In this document: positions 33,901-42,567 of the stretch, one piece after another
Layout: the number at the start of each line of letters is the position of its first letter
How positions within the stretch are numbered: position 1 is the first letter of the stretch
Assembly (NCBI RefSeq): GCF_947255105.1
Contig: NZ_CAMYFP010000002.1
Coordinates: 62,001-126,000 of the forward strand
Direction: 5' to 3'
From: an uncultured Campylobacter sp.
GTDB taxonomy: Bacteria > Campylobacterota > Campylobacteria > Campylobacterales > Campylobacteraceae
DNA: 64,000 bases
Translations under genes and position numbers: made by a program
The notes under the pieces: model-generated
The model's database searches: none
Seen by the model: only the letters and a program-made list of their open reading frames with translations
What the model was told of the DNA's origin: nothing

Positions 33901-36043
33901 TTATAACTGAGTTTAGCGGGGCGTTAAAAGTTGGTAGGATGAGAATTTTAGAACTTGCATTTTCATCTAATAATATAGTTTTTTCATCAAAATATAAATC
34001 TTTTTCATTTAAAGAGTTGTCATCAAAAGTATAATCTTTGAATTTATCATTTTTAAAGGTGCTATTTAAAAAAGATACGCTTAAATCGCCGCTTAAATTT
34101 GAGGCATTTTGACCAAAGAGATAATTTGCACTCAAATTCAAAAGTGGTTTTTCATCTTTTGTATAAAATTCTTTGCTAAATTTCACATTTACTTTTAAAT
34201 TTTGTGGGATAAAAGACTCGATAAAAAAATCTTTTCTTGCTAAGATTTTATTTTCAAAGATAACTTCAAGCCTTTGTTTTCCACTTGTTTTAAAGCCTTT
34301 TTCTATTTTAAAATCTAGGCTTCCAAACTCATCTAATATAAAAGATTTTTCATAGATTTTAGAGTTTTGTGCGTCATAAACCCTAACTTTTATCGGCAAA
34401 TTTTTAAGAGATTTAAAGTTTTCTTTAAGGACGATGATGCCTGAAATTTCGCTATTAGGTCTTATAATATCACTTGTTAAATAGACATAAGCTTTTGGTT
34501 TTTGAGTAGACTTTAGATTTTGAAACAAAACATCTGCACCCTTTGAAGTGCTTTCTACTGGTTCTTGAGTAGTATTTGTATTTTGAAACTCATCTAATAT
34601 AAGGAAATTTCTCTCATTATTTAAATTTGCCAAAATAGACTTTGGTTTTTTATCAATTATGTTTTTTTGACTAAACTTAAAGACACCTTTTTCATCGGTT
34701 ATTCCTTTGGCAATGATTTTATTTTTATTTGAAAAAATGGTGATTTTGGCGTTTTTTACCACTTCATTGTTTGAAAGCCTGTTTACAAAAACAAAAATTT
34801 CATCTTTAAAAATCTTTGTATGAAGTGCTAAATCACTATAGTAGATAAATTTATTTATACTTTTTAATCTCTCATCTTTGTCTTTATAGAAAATCTCAAG
34901 ATTATAAATTCCATCTTTGTCAAAATCAAACTCCAAAAGAGTTTTTATCTCTTTGTTTGGCTCAAAATCAAGATGGAAATTTTGACTTTTTTCATCGCTA
35001 AAAGTAGTTTTGCCATCATCGAAATTTAAAAAATATCTTAAATTTTCATCACTTATTTTTGTTAAAACAGTTTTTATCTCTTTTAAATTTATACTTTTTA
35101 GGGCGATTTTTCCCTTGCTTGAGATATATGGTTTGTCATCTAAAAACCAAATTTCAGGGGCAAAATCAGCTGTTTTTAGCCTAAATTTCAGATCTTTTTT
35201 TAAAACTTTATAGTTTTTCTCGCCAAAACCTTTTTTAAGAGTTATCTCATACTCGCTATTGTCCTTTAAATCGCTACTTACGATATCAAAATAACTTTTG
35301 GAGTTTTCATATCCACTATTTATGACTTTGAAATTTTGCGTATCATCGCAACTTACCAAAACGCTATTTAACCATAGATAATCATCCATATAGAGCCTAA
35401 AACCAAGCATTTTATCTGGATATGAGAGTGGCTTGATAAGAGTGGTATCAAGTTCTAAAGTTTTAGAGCTTTTAAGTTCATCATCACTTTGGCTAAAACT
35501 ATTTAAAATAGCGTCATTTTCTAAGGAACTATTTTTAGGATTTTTTACATTTTTAGAGATTTTTAAGGTGTAAGAATTGCTACTTAAAACTTCTATTATT
35601 GCCTCAGATGAGCTTAAAATATGCAGTTTAAAAGGCACTATTTTTTCATCTAGAGTTATAGCTTTTATATTTTCTTTTAAATTTGTAACTTCATCATTAA
35701 AAGAGATAAAATATCTATTTTTATCCATTTGTTGAAATTTTTCTATTTGAAATTTATCGCTTTTAAAACTAATTTTTTCGTCATTGTATGAGCAGTTAAA
35801 AGTAGTCGATGTTGGCAGTATTGTTTTTGAGTAAAAGGTTATAAGCTCATTACTTTCTTGATGAAAAATACCATCAATTTTAGGCTCACAAGTTATAAAA
35901 TCATCCCTAAAAACTTTACCAATTTTGGAGTTATCAAACGTTTTACTATAAAACTCAACTCTATCTTTATAAACTTTTATCTCATCTATGGCATTAGCAA
36001 AAATAAAATTTAAAACCAGTAAAAAAACAGCTACAAATCTCAT
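30947..36043 (-). CDS. Bacterial alpha-2-macroglobulin with thioester motif
   Basis: 1698 residues with a signal peptide (MRFVAVFLLVLNFIFANA) and no lipobox. Many beta-rich macroglobulin domains are followed by the thioester motif YPYGCSEQ (Cys1265) and the alpha/alpha toroid domain (GDFGYWRANSNVDEFSSTYATHALLLL). The family acts in the periplasm as a broad protease trap that becomes covalently linked to attacking proteases. It directly follows pbpC, the widespread pairing that suggests defence or repair when the outer membrane and murein are breached. Length is typical (about 1,600-1,700). Confidence 0.93.
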   Translation of the reverse strand: MRFVAVFLLVLNFIFANAIDEIKVYKDRVEFYSKTFDNSKIGKVFRDDFITCEPKIDGIFHQESNELITFYSKTILPTSTTFNCSYNDEKISFKSDKFQIEKFQQMDKNRYFISFNDEVTNLKENIKAITLDEKIVPFKLHILSSSEAIIEVLSSNSYTLKISKNVKNPKNSSLENDAILNSFSQSDDELKSSKTLELDTTLIKPLSYPDKMLGFRLYMDDYLWLNSVLVSCDDTQNFKVINSGYENSKSYFDIVSSDLKDNSEYEITLKKGFGEKNYKVLKKDLKFRLKTADFAPEIWFLDDKPYISSKGKIALKSINLKEIKTVLTKISDENLRYFLNFDDGKTTFSDEKSQNFHLDFEPNKEIKTLLEFDFDKDGIYNLEIFYKDKDERLKSINKFIYYSDLALHTKIFKDEIFVFVNRLSNNEVVKNAKITIFSNKNKIIAKGITDEKGVFKFSQKNIIDKKPKSILANLNNERNFLILDEFQNTNTTQEPVESTSKGADVLFQNLKSTQKPKAYVYLTSDIIRPNSEISGIIVLKENFKSLKNLPIKVRVYDAQNSKIYEKSFILDEFGSLDFKIEKGFKTSGKQRLEVIFENKILARKDFFIESFIPQNLKVNVKFSKEFYTKDEKPLLNLSANYLFGQNASNLSGDLSVSFLNSTFKNDKFKDYTFDDNSLNEKDLYFDEKTILLDENASSKILILPTFNAPLNSVINIKASFLLNDSGKNVAGYSQSKLYPFKSIVGINLEKNILDQNQDLKASFITIDPVTLNETKSSLKASLYKEEWIYTLNEKGFLSWFKKDSKLKDFDIKDNFLTIKNPGFGNYKLEVLDLNSSHKSVVSFEVSGFGSDELVPTKRLSKASIKTDKLIYNDDENISVTISSALKDPLMLVSFESDKLIDYKIVKLSGKATNLSFKVPLNFKGGYIKAKLLRLSDTPSTFLPFKAWEQIYIENNSSEFNLRPQILAPNLVKSAQNLEVEVRTKPNTKIALFGVEEGILNLLNQKSPKSYEFFKTKLAVLGSDFDIYDKLTNFINDGKVLKFGSGEMLKSAAMKKYLDPLENKKIDTFIFMQTAIADENGTAKFSKFIPANLNTKIRLDAIAIDENQIGEESTFVVIKDDILVKVPLIAYLLNGDEVNLVFKIFNNTDKELKPKITLSKSLNLELSYDKNLSIAQNSFKDLIVKTKALSLGKGDINITIDDKTTNLNFEILEPSSLNTEIKSGILKGKKEFMLDKLDKVKVQISSNLQTLFIDEMDKLINYPYGCSEQKSSQLLALMFLNPANKAGKTDRENFINLGIRDLLALQNENGDFGYWRANSNVDEFSSTYATHALLLLKENGFEVPQISLNKALKSLKQKGINSSLTSIYALYILSQNSKNNLDEKINLLLDNKFYKDDLLKLFLTAAILKNAGLNKELESIKEQIKAFEIDKMQNKELNFASKIRDLSFSLYLNLRYLKDDELSQKLLNEIVLLKNSIKSTQDRAFVLLAINEFEKEQVKDKSLKIKVKNGDDLYMFSQNANLNIDLKDRNLTIESSNKAYYSLISYDYKPKPIKNSLEMKSLNIKREFVDSSGNLVDLANLKINDLIFAKITLKFNQNFNDILVYQKVPSCLEIVNERIIQNIRDKRLKDDILMVHKEIKDGSVTDFLPPVYSGESITFYTPFKVVLSGTCKLPQANAESMYDEKINDYSLEAYEIKVK

Positions 36044-38194
36044 CTAAAATCCTTTTATCTCTATATTTGAAGTGGATAAATTTGAGTTTTCATCTAGGCA
36101 ATAAATGGTATGCTTGCCACTTTTAAGCTCAACGAAATTATCACTTGCACTATCAACTTTTTTATAATCCTCATCATCAACTTTTATAAAAACACTTTTA
36201 CCTAAAAAGCTCATACATTTTACACTAATTTTGCTTATATCTCCCATAATCACGGCATTGTTATAAGGAGTGGCTATGAGCGGGGGTTTGTTTGTAAAAA
36301 GCTCTTTGCAAGGACTATTTAAGATCTCTTTTTCATCTATTATTTTGTTGATTAAAAGGTGATTTAACTGCTCATTTGTAAGGAGTTGGCAGATGTCTTT
36401 AAGAGCAACATTTTCTATCAAAAAGTCATCTTTATAGTTTTTGCACTCTTGAAATTTAAACTCATCAACACATCTTTTTTCTTTTATTATCCCGCTTGGC
36501 TCTTTTAAAAACTCCAGCTTTTCTCTTTTGTTTAGGAAGCTATAAATTTCAAATAAAAGTTTAGCCGAACTTTGTGTGGCACTCATATTTTTGGTTGGCA
36601 AGCCACTAAAGTTTCCAAGCCAAATTCCAATGGTATAATTTTTATCATAGCCAACTACTAAAAGATCAACACCGTTTGCACTAGTGCCAGTTTTAAAGGA
36701 TATTTTTGGCATATCCAAAGTATTTTGCCAAACCGAATTTAAATAGCTTCTTGGTGAATTGCTTAAAATCTCACTTACTAAATAAGCGCTCTGTTTTGAG
36801 AAAAGCTTTTCATTTTTATCTATCAAAAAACCAGCAAATTTAAGTGGTTTTAGTTCACCGCCATTTGCAAAAGAGGTGTAGAGATGAGCTAGGTCTAAAA
36901 GACTTAAAGATAGCCCTCCAAGTGCGATTGATGAGCCATAAAAGTTTTTGTTATTTTTAACTAAATTTGCCTTTAAAAGTAGCTCATAAAGTGAGTTTTT
37001 TTCTAGCTTATCATTTAAAAAAACAGATATTGTGTTTATAGAAAAATTAAGTGCCAAATCAGCAGGAACAACACCTAAGTAATCTTCATAGAAATTTGTA
37101 GGCCTGTACTCATTTATATAAATTTCACTATCAATTAAACGCTGTTTTGGGGTGATCAGTCCGCTATCAAAAGACAGAGCATAGATAAAGGGTTTAAGTG
37201 TTGAGCCGACATTTCTTTTGGCTAAAACACCGTCATTAAAGCCGTTTTGAGCCTTTAGGTCATGACTTCCTACATAAGCAACTACCTCCATCAAAATATT
37301 GTCAATAACAACAATAGAAGCGTTGTTTATATTGTGATTTTGTAAATTTAAAATTAGATTTTTAGCACTTTGTTCTATATAATTTTGCAAATTTAAATCC
37401 AAATTTGAGTTTTTCAAGTTGTTTTTAAAAGCTAAATTACAATAGTGAAAGGCGCTATTTTTTGCGCTAAATCTTTTGGGCGAAAAACTCTCTTTTAAAG
37501 CTCTTTTGTAGGAGTTTTCATCTATAATTTTATCTTTTAAAAGATTTTTTAAAACTCTATTTTTAATGGTTGTTAGGTTTTTGTTTTTATCTAGGCGATT
37601 TTGGTTTGGGTTTTTAGGGATTGTTGTTAAAAGTGCTATTTGAGAGATGCTTAACTCATCTAAGTTTTTATTAAAATAAAAATAACTTGCCGCTTTTATG
37701 CCTGTGATGTTTCCACCGTATGGGGCTAGATTAAAATAGAGTGTTAAAATTTCATCTTTTGTGTAGTTTAGCTCGATCTGCAGGGCTCTAAAAATTTCTA
37801 TCAATTTATTTTTATAGCTTCTTTTTTTTGGCTCTATCATCCTTGCAATTTGCATTGTTATGGTTGAAGCGCCGATTTTGTTTGGGCTTGTTAGGTTGTG
37901 AGAAAATGCTCTTATGATAGAAAATGGATTTACACCAAAATGATAGTAGAAGTATCTATCTTCAAAGCTTATGATACTTTTTTTTAAAATAGGTGGAATT
38001 TCATCTGTTTTATAAAACCAAAGACCATCATCATTTACCCTTTGTGAGACTATTTTGCCATTTTTATCATATAAAATGTAAGACTCTTTTAAAAAGAGCT
38101 CTGTTTTATCAAGTGGAAATGCCAAATTTAAGATAAAAAATAAAAAAGATAAAAAAAATACGATGAGAAGTAGGGCAACGATAAATTTTTTCAT
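36044..38194 (-). CDS. pbpC: Penicillin-binding protein 1C
   Basis: 716 residues. An N-terminal membrane anchor (FIVALLLIVFFLSFLFFIL), GT51 glycosyltransferase domain with SFEDRYFYYHFGVNP, GASTITMQIARMI and NKLIEIFRALQIE, then a transpeptidase domain with active-site serine in NVGSTLKPFIYAL (SxxK) and FKTGTSANG (KTG), and a C-terminal BiPBP_C-like domain. It polymerises murein at the inner membrane's outer face. The alpha-2-macroglobulin gene begins on the very next base and is surely co-transcribed. Confidence 0.95.
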   Translation of the reverse strand: MKKFIVALLLIVFFLSFLFFILNLAFPLDKTELFLKESYILYDKNGKIVSQRVNDDGLWFYKTDEIPPILKKSIISFEDRYFYYHFGVNPFSIIRAFSHNLTSPNKIGASTITMQIARMIEPKKRSYKNKLIEIFRALQIELNYTKDEILTLYFNLAPYGGNITGIKAASYFYFNKNLDELSISQIALLTTIPKNPNQNRLDKNKNLTTIKNRVLKNLLKDKIIDENSYKRALKESFSPKRFSAKNSAFHYCNLAFKNNLKNSNLDLNLQNYIEQSAKNLILNLQNHNINNASIVVIDNILMEVVAYVGSHDLKAQNGFNDGVLAKRNVGSTLKPFIYALSFDSGLITPKQRLIDSEIYINEYRPTNFYEDYLGVVPADLALNFSINTISVFLNDKLEKNSLYELLLKANLVKNNKNFYGSSIALGGLSLSLLDLAHLYTSFANGGELKPLKFAGFLIDKNEKLFSKQSAYLVSEILSNSPRSYLNSVWQNTLDMPKISFKTGTSANGVDLLVVGYDKNYTIGIWLGNFSGLPTKNMSATQSSAKLLFEIYSFLNKREKLEFLKEPSGIIKEKRCVDEFKFQECKNYKDDFLIENVALKDICQLLTNEQLNHLLINKIIDEKEILNSPCKELFTNKPPLIATPYNNAVIMGDISKISVKCMSFLGKSVFIKVDDEDYKKVDSASDNFVELKSGKHTIYCLDENSNLSTSNIEIKGF

Positions 38195-38311
38195 GGCAAA
38201 ATTGTAGCAAAATTTATCTCTTTTATAAGTTTCAAATCCACCATAAATTTAGAAAATTAATCTCTCATCAAGCAGAGTTTGATATGATAACTACTTTTCA
38301 AAGGAGAAAAA

Positions 38312-40339
38312 TTGCCACTAACAAAACTAAACAAAGAACAGCTAACAGCGGCTACTGCGCCACTTGGTAAAAATTTGGTTATAGCAAGTGCAGGGACTGG
38401 CAAAACTTCAACTATAGTAGCAAGGATCGCTCATCTTCTAAATAGCGGAGTTGAGGCTCGGAAAATTTTGCTGCTTACCTTTACAAACAAAGCTTCTGCA
38501 CAGATGATAGCTAGGCTGGAGCGCTACTTTGACAAAGATATTACAAGTGCAATTATGGCTGGAACTTTTCACTCAGTTAGTTTCAAGCTATTAAAAAAGT
38601 TAAATAAAAATATCGCTTTAAAGCCGCCGCGTGAGCTTAAAATACTTTTAAAATCGCTCCTAGAAAGGCGCAAGTTTTATCATCTTGGTGATCAAAGACC
38701 ATATGGAGGTGCTTATCTTTACGATATCTATTCGCTTTTTCAAAACAAGGAGTTAGATAAAAATTTTTATGAGTGGTTTTGTCAAAATTATGATGAACAG
38801 GCACTCTATGCTGAAATTTACAGTGATGTTATTGATGAGTTTGAAAGAGAGAAAGAGCGCTTTGGATATGTGGATTTTAACGATCTTTTGATACGGATGA
38901 AAAGAGAGCTAAAAAAGGGCGCACCTATCTACTTTGATGAGATTTTGGTTGATGAATATCAAGATACCAACACATTGCAAGGGGCACTTATCGACGCTTT
39001 TACTACAAATAGTCTTTTTTGTGTTGGGGATTTTGATCAAAGTATTTATGCTTTTAATGGTGCAAACATCGATATTATCGGCAGTTTCAAGGATAGATAC
39101 AAAGATGCTAGAGTCTATAACCTAAACATCAACTACCGCTCAACGCCGTCCATTTTAAAACTTGCAAATAGAGTCATCGCAAACAATCCACGCCTCTATC
39201 CAAAAGAGCTAGTTGTCCATAGAGATGGCAACTTTTCAGCACCAAAACTCTTGGTTTTTGATGAACTTTTTTCACAATACAAAAATATCGCAAAGAGTAT
39301 CGAGGCTTCAAAATATAAAAAAGAGGATATCGCAGTCATCTTTAGAAACAACTCAAGTGCCGATGGAATGGAGGCTAGCCTTAGAGAGCTTGGAATTGCA
39401 AGCAAAAGAAGAGGCGGAGTTAGCTTTTTTGATAGTGTGGAGATCAAGGCGGTAATTGATATCATCTCCATTCTTATCAATCCAAAGGATATAATGGGCT
39501 TTATCTCGACCATCTCATATGCCGCAGGTGTTGGAAATGCTGCTGCAAAAGAGCTTTATGAGGCACTTTTAACACTTGGCGATGGAAGTATCATAAAAGG
39601 ACTTTTGAGTCCAAACAGAGAGGCTAGGATCTTTGAGCAAAAACAGCGCAACTATCAACTTGGGCTTTTTGATGAGATAGATCTACTTGAAAGTGCCGAT
39701 AGATTTGATGGGCTAGAGAGTGGGTTTAGCAACAATCCCGTGCTTTCATATCAAAAACTAACAAAAGATGGCGCTAAATTTCTAAACTCACTCTATCTTT
39801 TGGCTAAAAATGTCAAAAAAAATAGTTCCTCCAACTCAACTATTGAGCAAATCCTAAACTCCCAACTATATCAGCTAATCTCCCTTGATATCGCTAGAAA
39901 AAGAGCCACTAGAAAAAACGGCACCATAGATAGTGAGCTTCAAAAAGAGGCGCTCATTCGCATAAACAATAAGTCAAAAATTCTTTTTGAGATAGCCAAA
40001 AAGCACTCAGAGCTTTATGATTTTTATAACTTTTTAACCATCTCAAGAGCTGAGTTAGAAGAGGGCAGTGGGGTAAATTTGCTAAGTGTTCATGCAAGTA
40101 AAGGGCTAGAGTTTAGGCAAGTTTTCATAGTAGATCTTGCACAAAATCGCTTCCCAAACATCAAGCTTATGGGAATGGGCGGAAGTTTGGAAGAGGAGAG
40201 AAGACTTTTTTATGTTGCAGTTACTAGGGCGATGGATGAGCTTGTTATGAGCTATGCAAAAAATGACAAAATTAGAAAGATAGAGTATAAGCCAAGCATC
40301 TTTTTGCAAGAGGCTGGCTTTATAAAGGAGGGTTTTTAG
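38312..40339 (+). CDS. UvrD/Rep/PcrA-type superfamily I DNA helicase
   Basis: 675 residues, TTG start with AAGGAG six bases before it. Motif I ASAGTGKTS (Lys31), motif Ia LLTFTNKAS, Walker B ILVDEYQDTN, motif III GDFDQSIYAFNGANI, motif IV NYRST, motif V LLSVHASKGLEFRQVFIVDL and motif VI RRLFYVAVTRA are all present. It unwinds DNA 3' to 5' in repair or at stalled forks. It is divergent from pbpC. It seems shorter in the 2B region than E. coli UvrD, closer to Rep-like epsilonproteobacterial helicases. Confidence 0.93.
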   Translation: MPLTKLNKEQLTAATAPLGKNLVIASAGTGKTSTIVARIAHLLNSGVEARKILLLTFTNKASAQMIARLERYFDKDITSAIMAGTFHSVSFKLLKKLNKNIALKPPRELKILLKSLLERRKFYHLGDQRPYGGAYLYDIYSLFQNKELDKNFYEWFCQNYDEQALYAEIYSDVIDEFEREKERFGYVDFNDLLIRMKRELKKGAPIYFDEILVDEYQDTNTLQGALIDAFTTNSLFCVGDFDQSIYAFNGANIDIIGSFKDRYKDARVYNLNINYRSTPSILKLANRVIANNPRLYPKELVVHRDGNFSAPKLLVFDELFSQYKNIAKSIEASKYKKEDIAVIFRNNSSADGMEASLRELGIASKRRGGVSFFDSVEIKAVIDIISILINPKDIMGFISTISYAAGVGNAAAKELYEALLTLGDGSIIKGLLSPNREARIFEQKQRNYQLGLFDEIDLLESADRFDGLESGFSNNPVLSYQKLTKDGAKFLNSLYLLAKNVKKNSSSNSTIEQILNSQLYQLISLDIARKRATRKNGTIDSELQKEALIRINNKSKILFEIAKKHSELYDFYNFLTISRAELEEGSGVNLLSVHASKGLEFRQVFIVDLAQNRFPNIKLMGMGGSLEEERRLFYVAVTRAMDELVMSYAKNDKIRKIEYKPSIFLQEAGFIKEGF

Positions 40340-40340
40340 C

Positions 40341-40387
40341 AAATTTAGCCAAAACAGATATAAAACAGCTTTTTTGTGGCTAAATTT
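40341..40387 (+). terminator. Inverted repeat after the helicase gene
   Basis: AAATTTAGCCA and TGGCTAAATTT form an 11-bp perfect stem around a 25-nt loop that itself contains a T-run, directly after the helicase stop. Possible terminator before tRNA-Glu, though without a U-run after the stem. Confidence 0.35.
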
Positions 40388-40456
40388 ATAAAAGTATTTA
40401 AATTTCAGCTAAATTTTATAATTTTCTAGCTAAAATTACAACTTATATTTTCAATT

Positions 40457-40531
<75 letters not shown>

Positions 40532-40728
40532 TCCGAATTTTTCCTTGTTTATCAAAAACACCAGATATAACTCCATCCACTATTGAAAACACTTTACCAA
40601 TAATAGTTGCTTTTGCCGCACCTTTAGCAGTTTCTGTAACAGTTTTCATTCCTTCACAAACCACCATTAAAAGCCATATAGCCACTAAAACTTGATAATG
40701 CAATATCTTTAATAGTAATATTATTCAT
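40532..40728 (-). pseudogene. Truncated, frameshifted gene ending at tRNA-Glu
   Basis: From ATG 40728, overlapping the stop of the preceding membrane gene, it reads MNNITIKDIALSSFSGYMAF then a stop. An adjacent frame continues GMKTVTETAKGAAKATIIGK and VFSIVDGVISGVFDKQGKI before running into the tRNA-Glu 3' end. The glycine/alanine-rich helix looks like the head of a larger membrane-active or effector protein cut off at the island border. No family recognised. Confidence 0.6.
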
Positions 40729-41176
40729 ATTTTATTCCTTTTTCTTTTAATTTATATATAAAATTATCTATGTCATTTTTGTTATAGAAGCTTTGATGAA
40801 AAGTTAAATTTATAAGGTTTTTCGTTGATAAAATAAACATAACTTCATTATTTAATAAATTATTATACTTTATAAGTGCTTTTATATTTTCCAACTTTAT
40901 ATTAACTTTAAATATAAAATAATCTAAAGTTAAACTATTTTTGTATAGGATTATCTTTCTTAAAAAATAAGATAAATAATAGACATAAAATAATAGTAAA
41001 AAAAATAAAATTCCAATTATTTTTGCATAGCTTTTGTTACTTTCAAAAAGCAGAATATAACAAAAACAAGTTGCAAACAACACCGAAATAAACATTTTAG
41101 AGCCACCTAAAATATTTTTCTTTTTAAGCACAAACTCAGTAACTTTTATATTTGTGTTATTTTCCATTTCATTCAA
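40721..41176 (-). CDS. Small membrane protein, possibly PH-like domain
   Basis: 151 residues with two adjacent membrane helices near residues 28-70 (FISVLFATCFCYILLFESN and IIGILFFLLLFYVYYLSYF), followed by a soluble ~75-residue part (KIILYKNSLTLDYFIFKVNI ... FYNKNDIDNFIYKLKEKGI) arranged like the bacterial PH/YcxB-type cytosolic domains of small membrane proteins. It occupies the place of the multispanning gene in the other cassettes, downstream of the broken His/Cys gene. By position a candidate immunity protein; function unknown. Confidence 0.7.
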   Translation of the reverse strand: MNEMENNTNIKVTEFVLKKKNILGGSKMFISVLFATCFCYILLFESNKSYAKIIGILFFLLLFYVYYLSYFLRKIILYKNSLTLDYFIFKVNIKLENIKALIKYNNLLNNEVMFILSTKNLINLTFHQSFYNKNDIDNFIYKLKEKGIKYE

Positions 41177-41301
41177 CCTTTACGCCACAAATTTATAACT
41201 TTTAAAATTATAAACATTTTTAGTTATATTTTGGTTACTTATTTTTAATATTTTTAAATTTTGTATAAATTTGTATCTTTTAACACTATTAGAGCTATCT
41301 T

Positions 41302-41983
41302 TTAAGATAACACTATTTGTTGGTTTAGTAAATTTAAAGACATGGATTTGATGCCGTGTTCTTTACCTATCCAACTTGTTTTAAATGCTACACCATCTTT
41401 GTTGTGGTCAAAATATACTCCATCACTTAAATTTAGAGTTGAGATTTTACCATCGTTATTAAGGTCAAGGGTAAGGGGGTCGTAGAGTTCAGCATCAGCT
41501 GTTGGACTAAAGAAGTTTTTCCAATAATTAATTATGTCGTTTAATAAATCTTTAAAAAATATTTCAATCGTTTGCATATAAGGGTTTAATATTAAAGTTT
41601 GTGTAAAACCAGCTGGTATATTGCAATAACCATATTAACATCAGGCTTAAAAGTATTAGCAAAAGGTTCAATTATTCCTGAATCACATAGCATATCCATT
41701 GCCCAAATAGTACATTGTGAGCCCCTTAATAAATTATATCCATTTGGATTTTGAGACGATTTATTGATATTATTTATTAAATCGTCATATTGTTTTTGGG
41801 AAATATCCATCTCATAAGAATATTGATAATTGTGCGATTCATCATCAAAAACTTTATCATTACCCCAAACTCCAGTTTTTCTAGCCCAAAGCCTCTTTTT
41901 ATCTCTACTTCATTTTTGTCTGTGACTCCTAAAAATGTATGTGGAATTCCAACCACATCAAAATATATTGTAACTTTTGGCAT
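41302..41983 (-). pseudogene. His/Cys papain-like + EF-hand/RTX-like gene, copy B (two frameshifts)
   Basis: Starts MPKVTIYFDVVGIPHTFLGV and is frameshifted near 41890 in an A-run; the next frame carries KTGVWGNDKVFDDESHNYQY and LLRGSQCTIWAMDML. A second shift near 41630 leads to PAGFTQTLILNPYMQT and then ADAELYDPLTLDLNNDGKIS and FDHNKDGVAFKTSWIGKEHG before stopping. The joined protein would be about 228 residues and parallels copy A at 43370-44059. The EF-hand-like LDLNNDGKIS and GVYFDHNKDG segment is what RTX/FrpC-type calcium-binding exoproteins have just before ELFG, but it is truncated. Non-functional as sequenced. Confidence 0.8.
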
Positions 41984-41986
41984 AGC

Positions 41987-42364
41987 CTATCTCTTTGTAT
42001 TATCAATTGTAATTTTTAAAAAAGGTTTTTCTTTAAACTCAATCTTGCAACTTTTTATTTCATTGTTTTTTTTACATATAGTTTTTGGATTTTGTTTATA
42101 AACATTTACTTTTACATTTATGTTTTCTAATTTTTTAACATTATCAATATTTTTTAAAAACAATTCAGTGTCATTTTCTCTACTTAACCCATAAATATTT
42201 ATATCGCATCTATTAAAAAAACATGCCCAAGAGTGTGTTATATTTTTATCTAAATTTTTTAACATTAAGGCAATAGCATTTTTATTACTAGCACTTAAGC
42301 ACTCCCTGCCTTCACAACCATATAAAAACAAAGAAAAAAGTATCAATATAATATTTTTTTTCAT
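41987..42364 (-). CDS. Cassette lipoprotein, copy B
   Basis: 125 residues from the ATG at 42364, with AAGGA seven bases upstream. Signal peptide with lipobox MKKNIILILFSLFLYGCEG (Cys17), then a small soluble domain with several cysteines (CLSASNKN, SWACFFNRCDINIYG, TICKKNNEIKSCKI) likely disulphide-bonded in the periplasm. The first ~23 residues match copy A almost exactly while the remainder diverges strongly, as expected for immunity proteins under diversifying selection. Its stop lies 3 nt before the His/Cys gene, so the two were co-translated. Candidate immunity lipoprotein. Confidence 0.8.
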   Translation of the reverse strand: MKKNIILILFSLFLYGCEGRECLSASNKNAIALMLKNLDKNITHSWACFFNRCDINIYGLSRENDTELFLKNIDNVKKLENINVKVNVYKQNPKTICKKNNEIKSCKIEFKEKPFLKITIDNTKR

Positions 42365-42374
42365 TACCAAATCC

Positions 42375-42527
42375 TTAAAACAAATTCAATTTTATATTTT
42401 TAAAAATATAATTTATAGTAACTTTTTCTCCTACATAGTGTTCTTTATAGCTATTAGCAGATAGTGCAGCTTGTTTTTTAACTTTGCCTAGTGACATATC
42501 CATTGGTTTTTTAGATAGAAAATCCAT
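42375..42527 (-). CDS. Small cassette protein, copy B (50 aa)
   Basis: 50 codons starting MDFLSKKPMDMSLGKVKKQA and ending YIFKNIKLNLF, with an AAAGGA ribosome site. Nearly identical to the 62-residue protein at 44437-44625 except for a 12-codon deletion after KVTIN. The ALSANSY segment recalls the first helix of class-3 lipase-like effectors ('LA.LS..AY'), so both may be truncated heads of a larger protein; this is weak. It lies 11 nt before the lipoprotein. Confidence 0.6.
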   Translation of the reverse strand: MDFLSKKPMDMSLGKVKKQAALSANSYKEHYVGEKVTINYIFKNIKLNLF

Positions 42528-42567
42528 TATTTATCCTTTGTTTTAAATTTTAGTTTTATTGATTTAG

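Noticed and set aside
36280..36300. Poly-G phase-variation tract
   Set aside because: The longest G run noticed is five bases, too short for the usual Campylobacter contingency tract; no longer run was seen in the window.
41790..42101. Plus-strand frame opposite the cassette B genes
   Set aside because: Antisense to the lipoprotein and the broken His/Cys gene; no ribosome site and a hydrophobic composition expected from the complement of AT-rich coding sequence.
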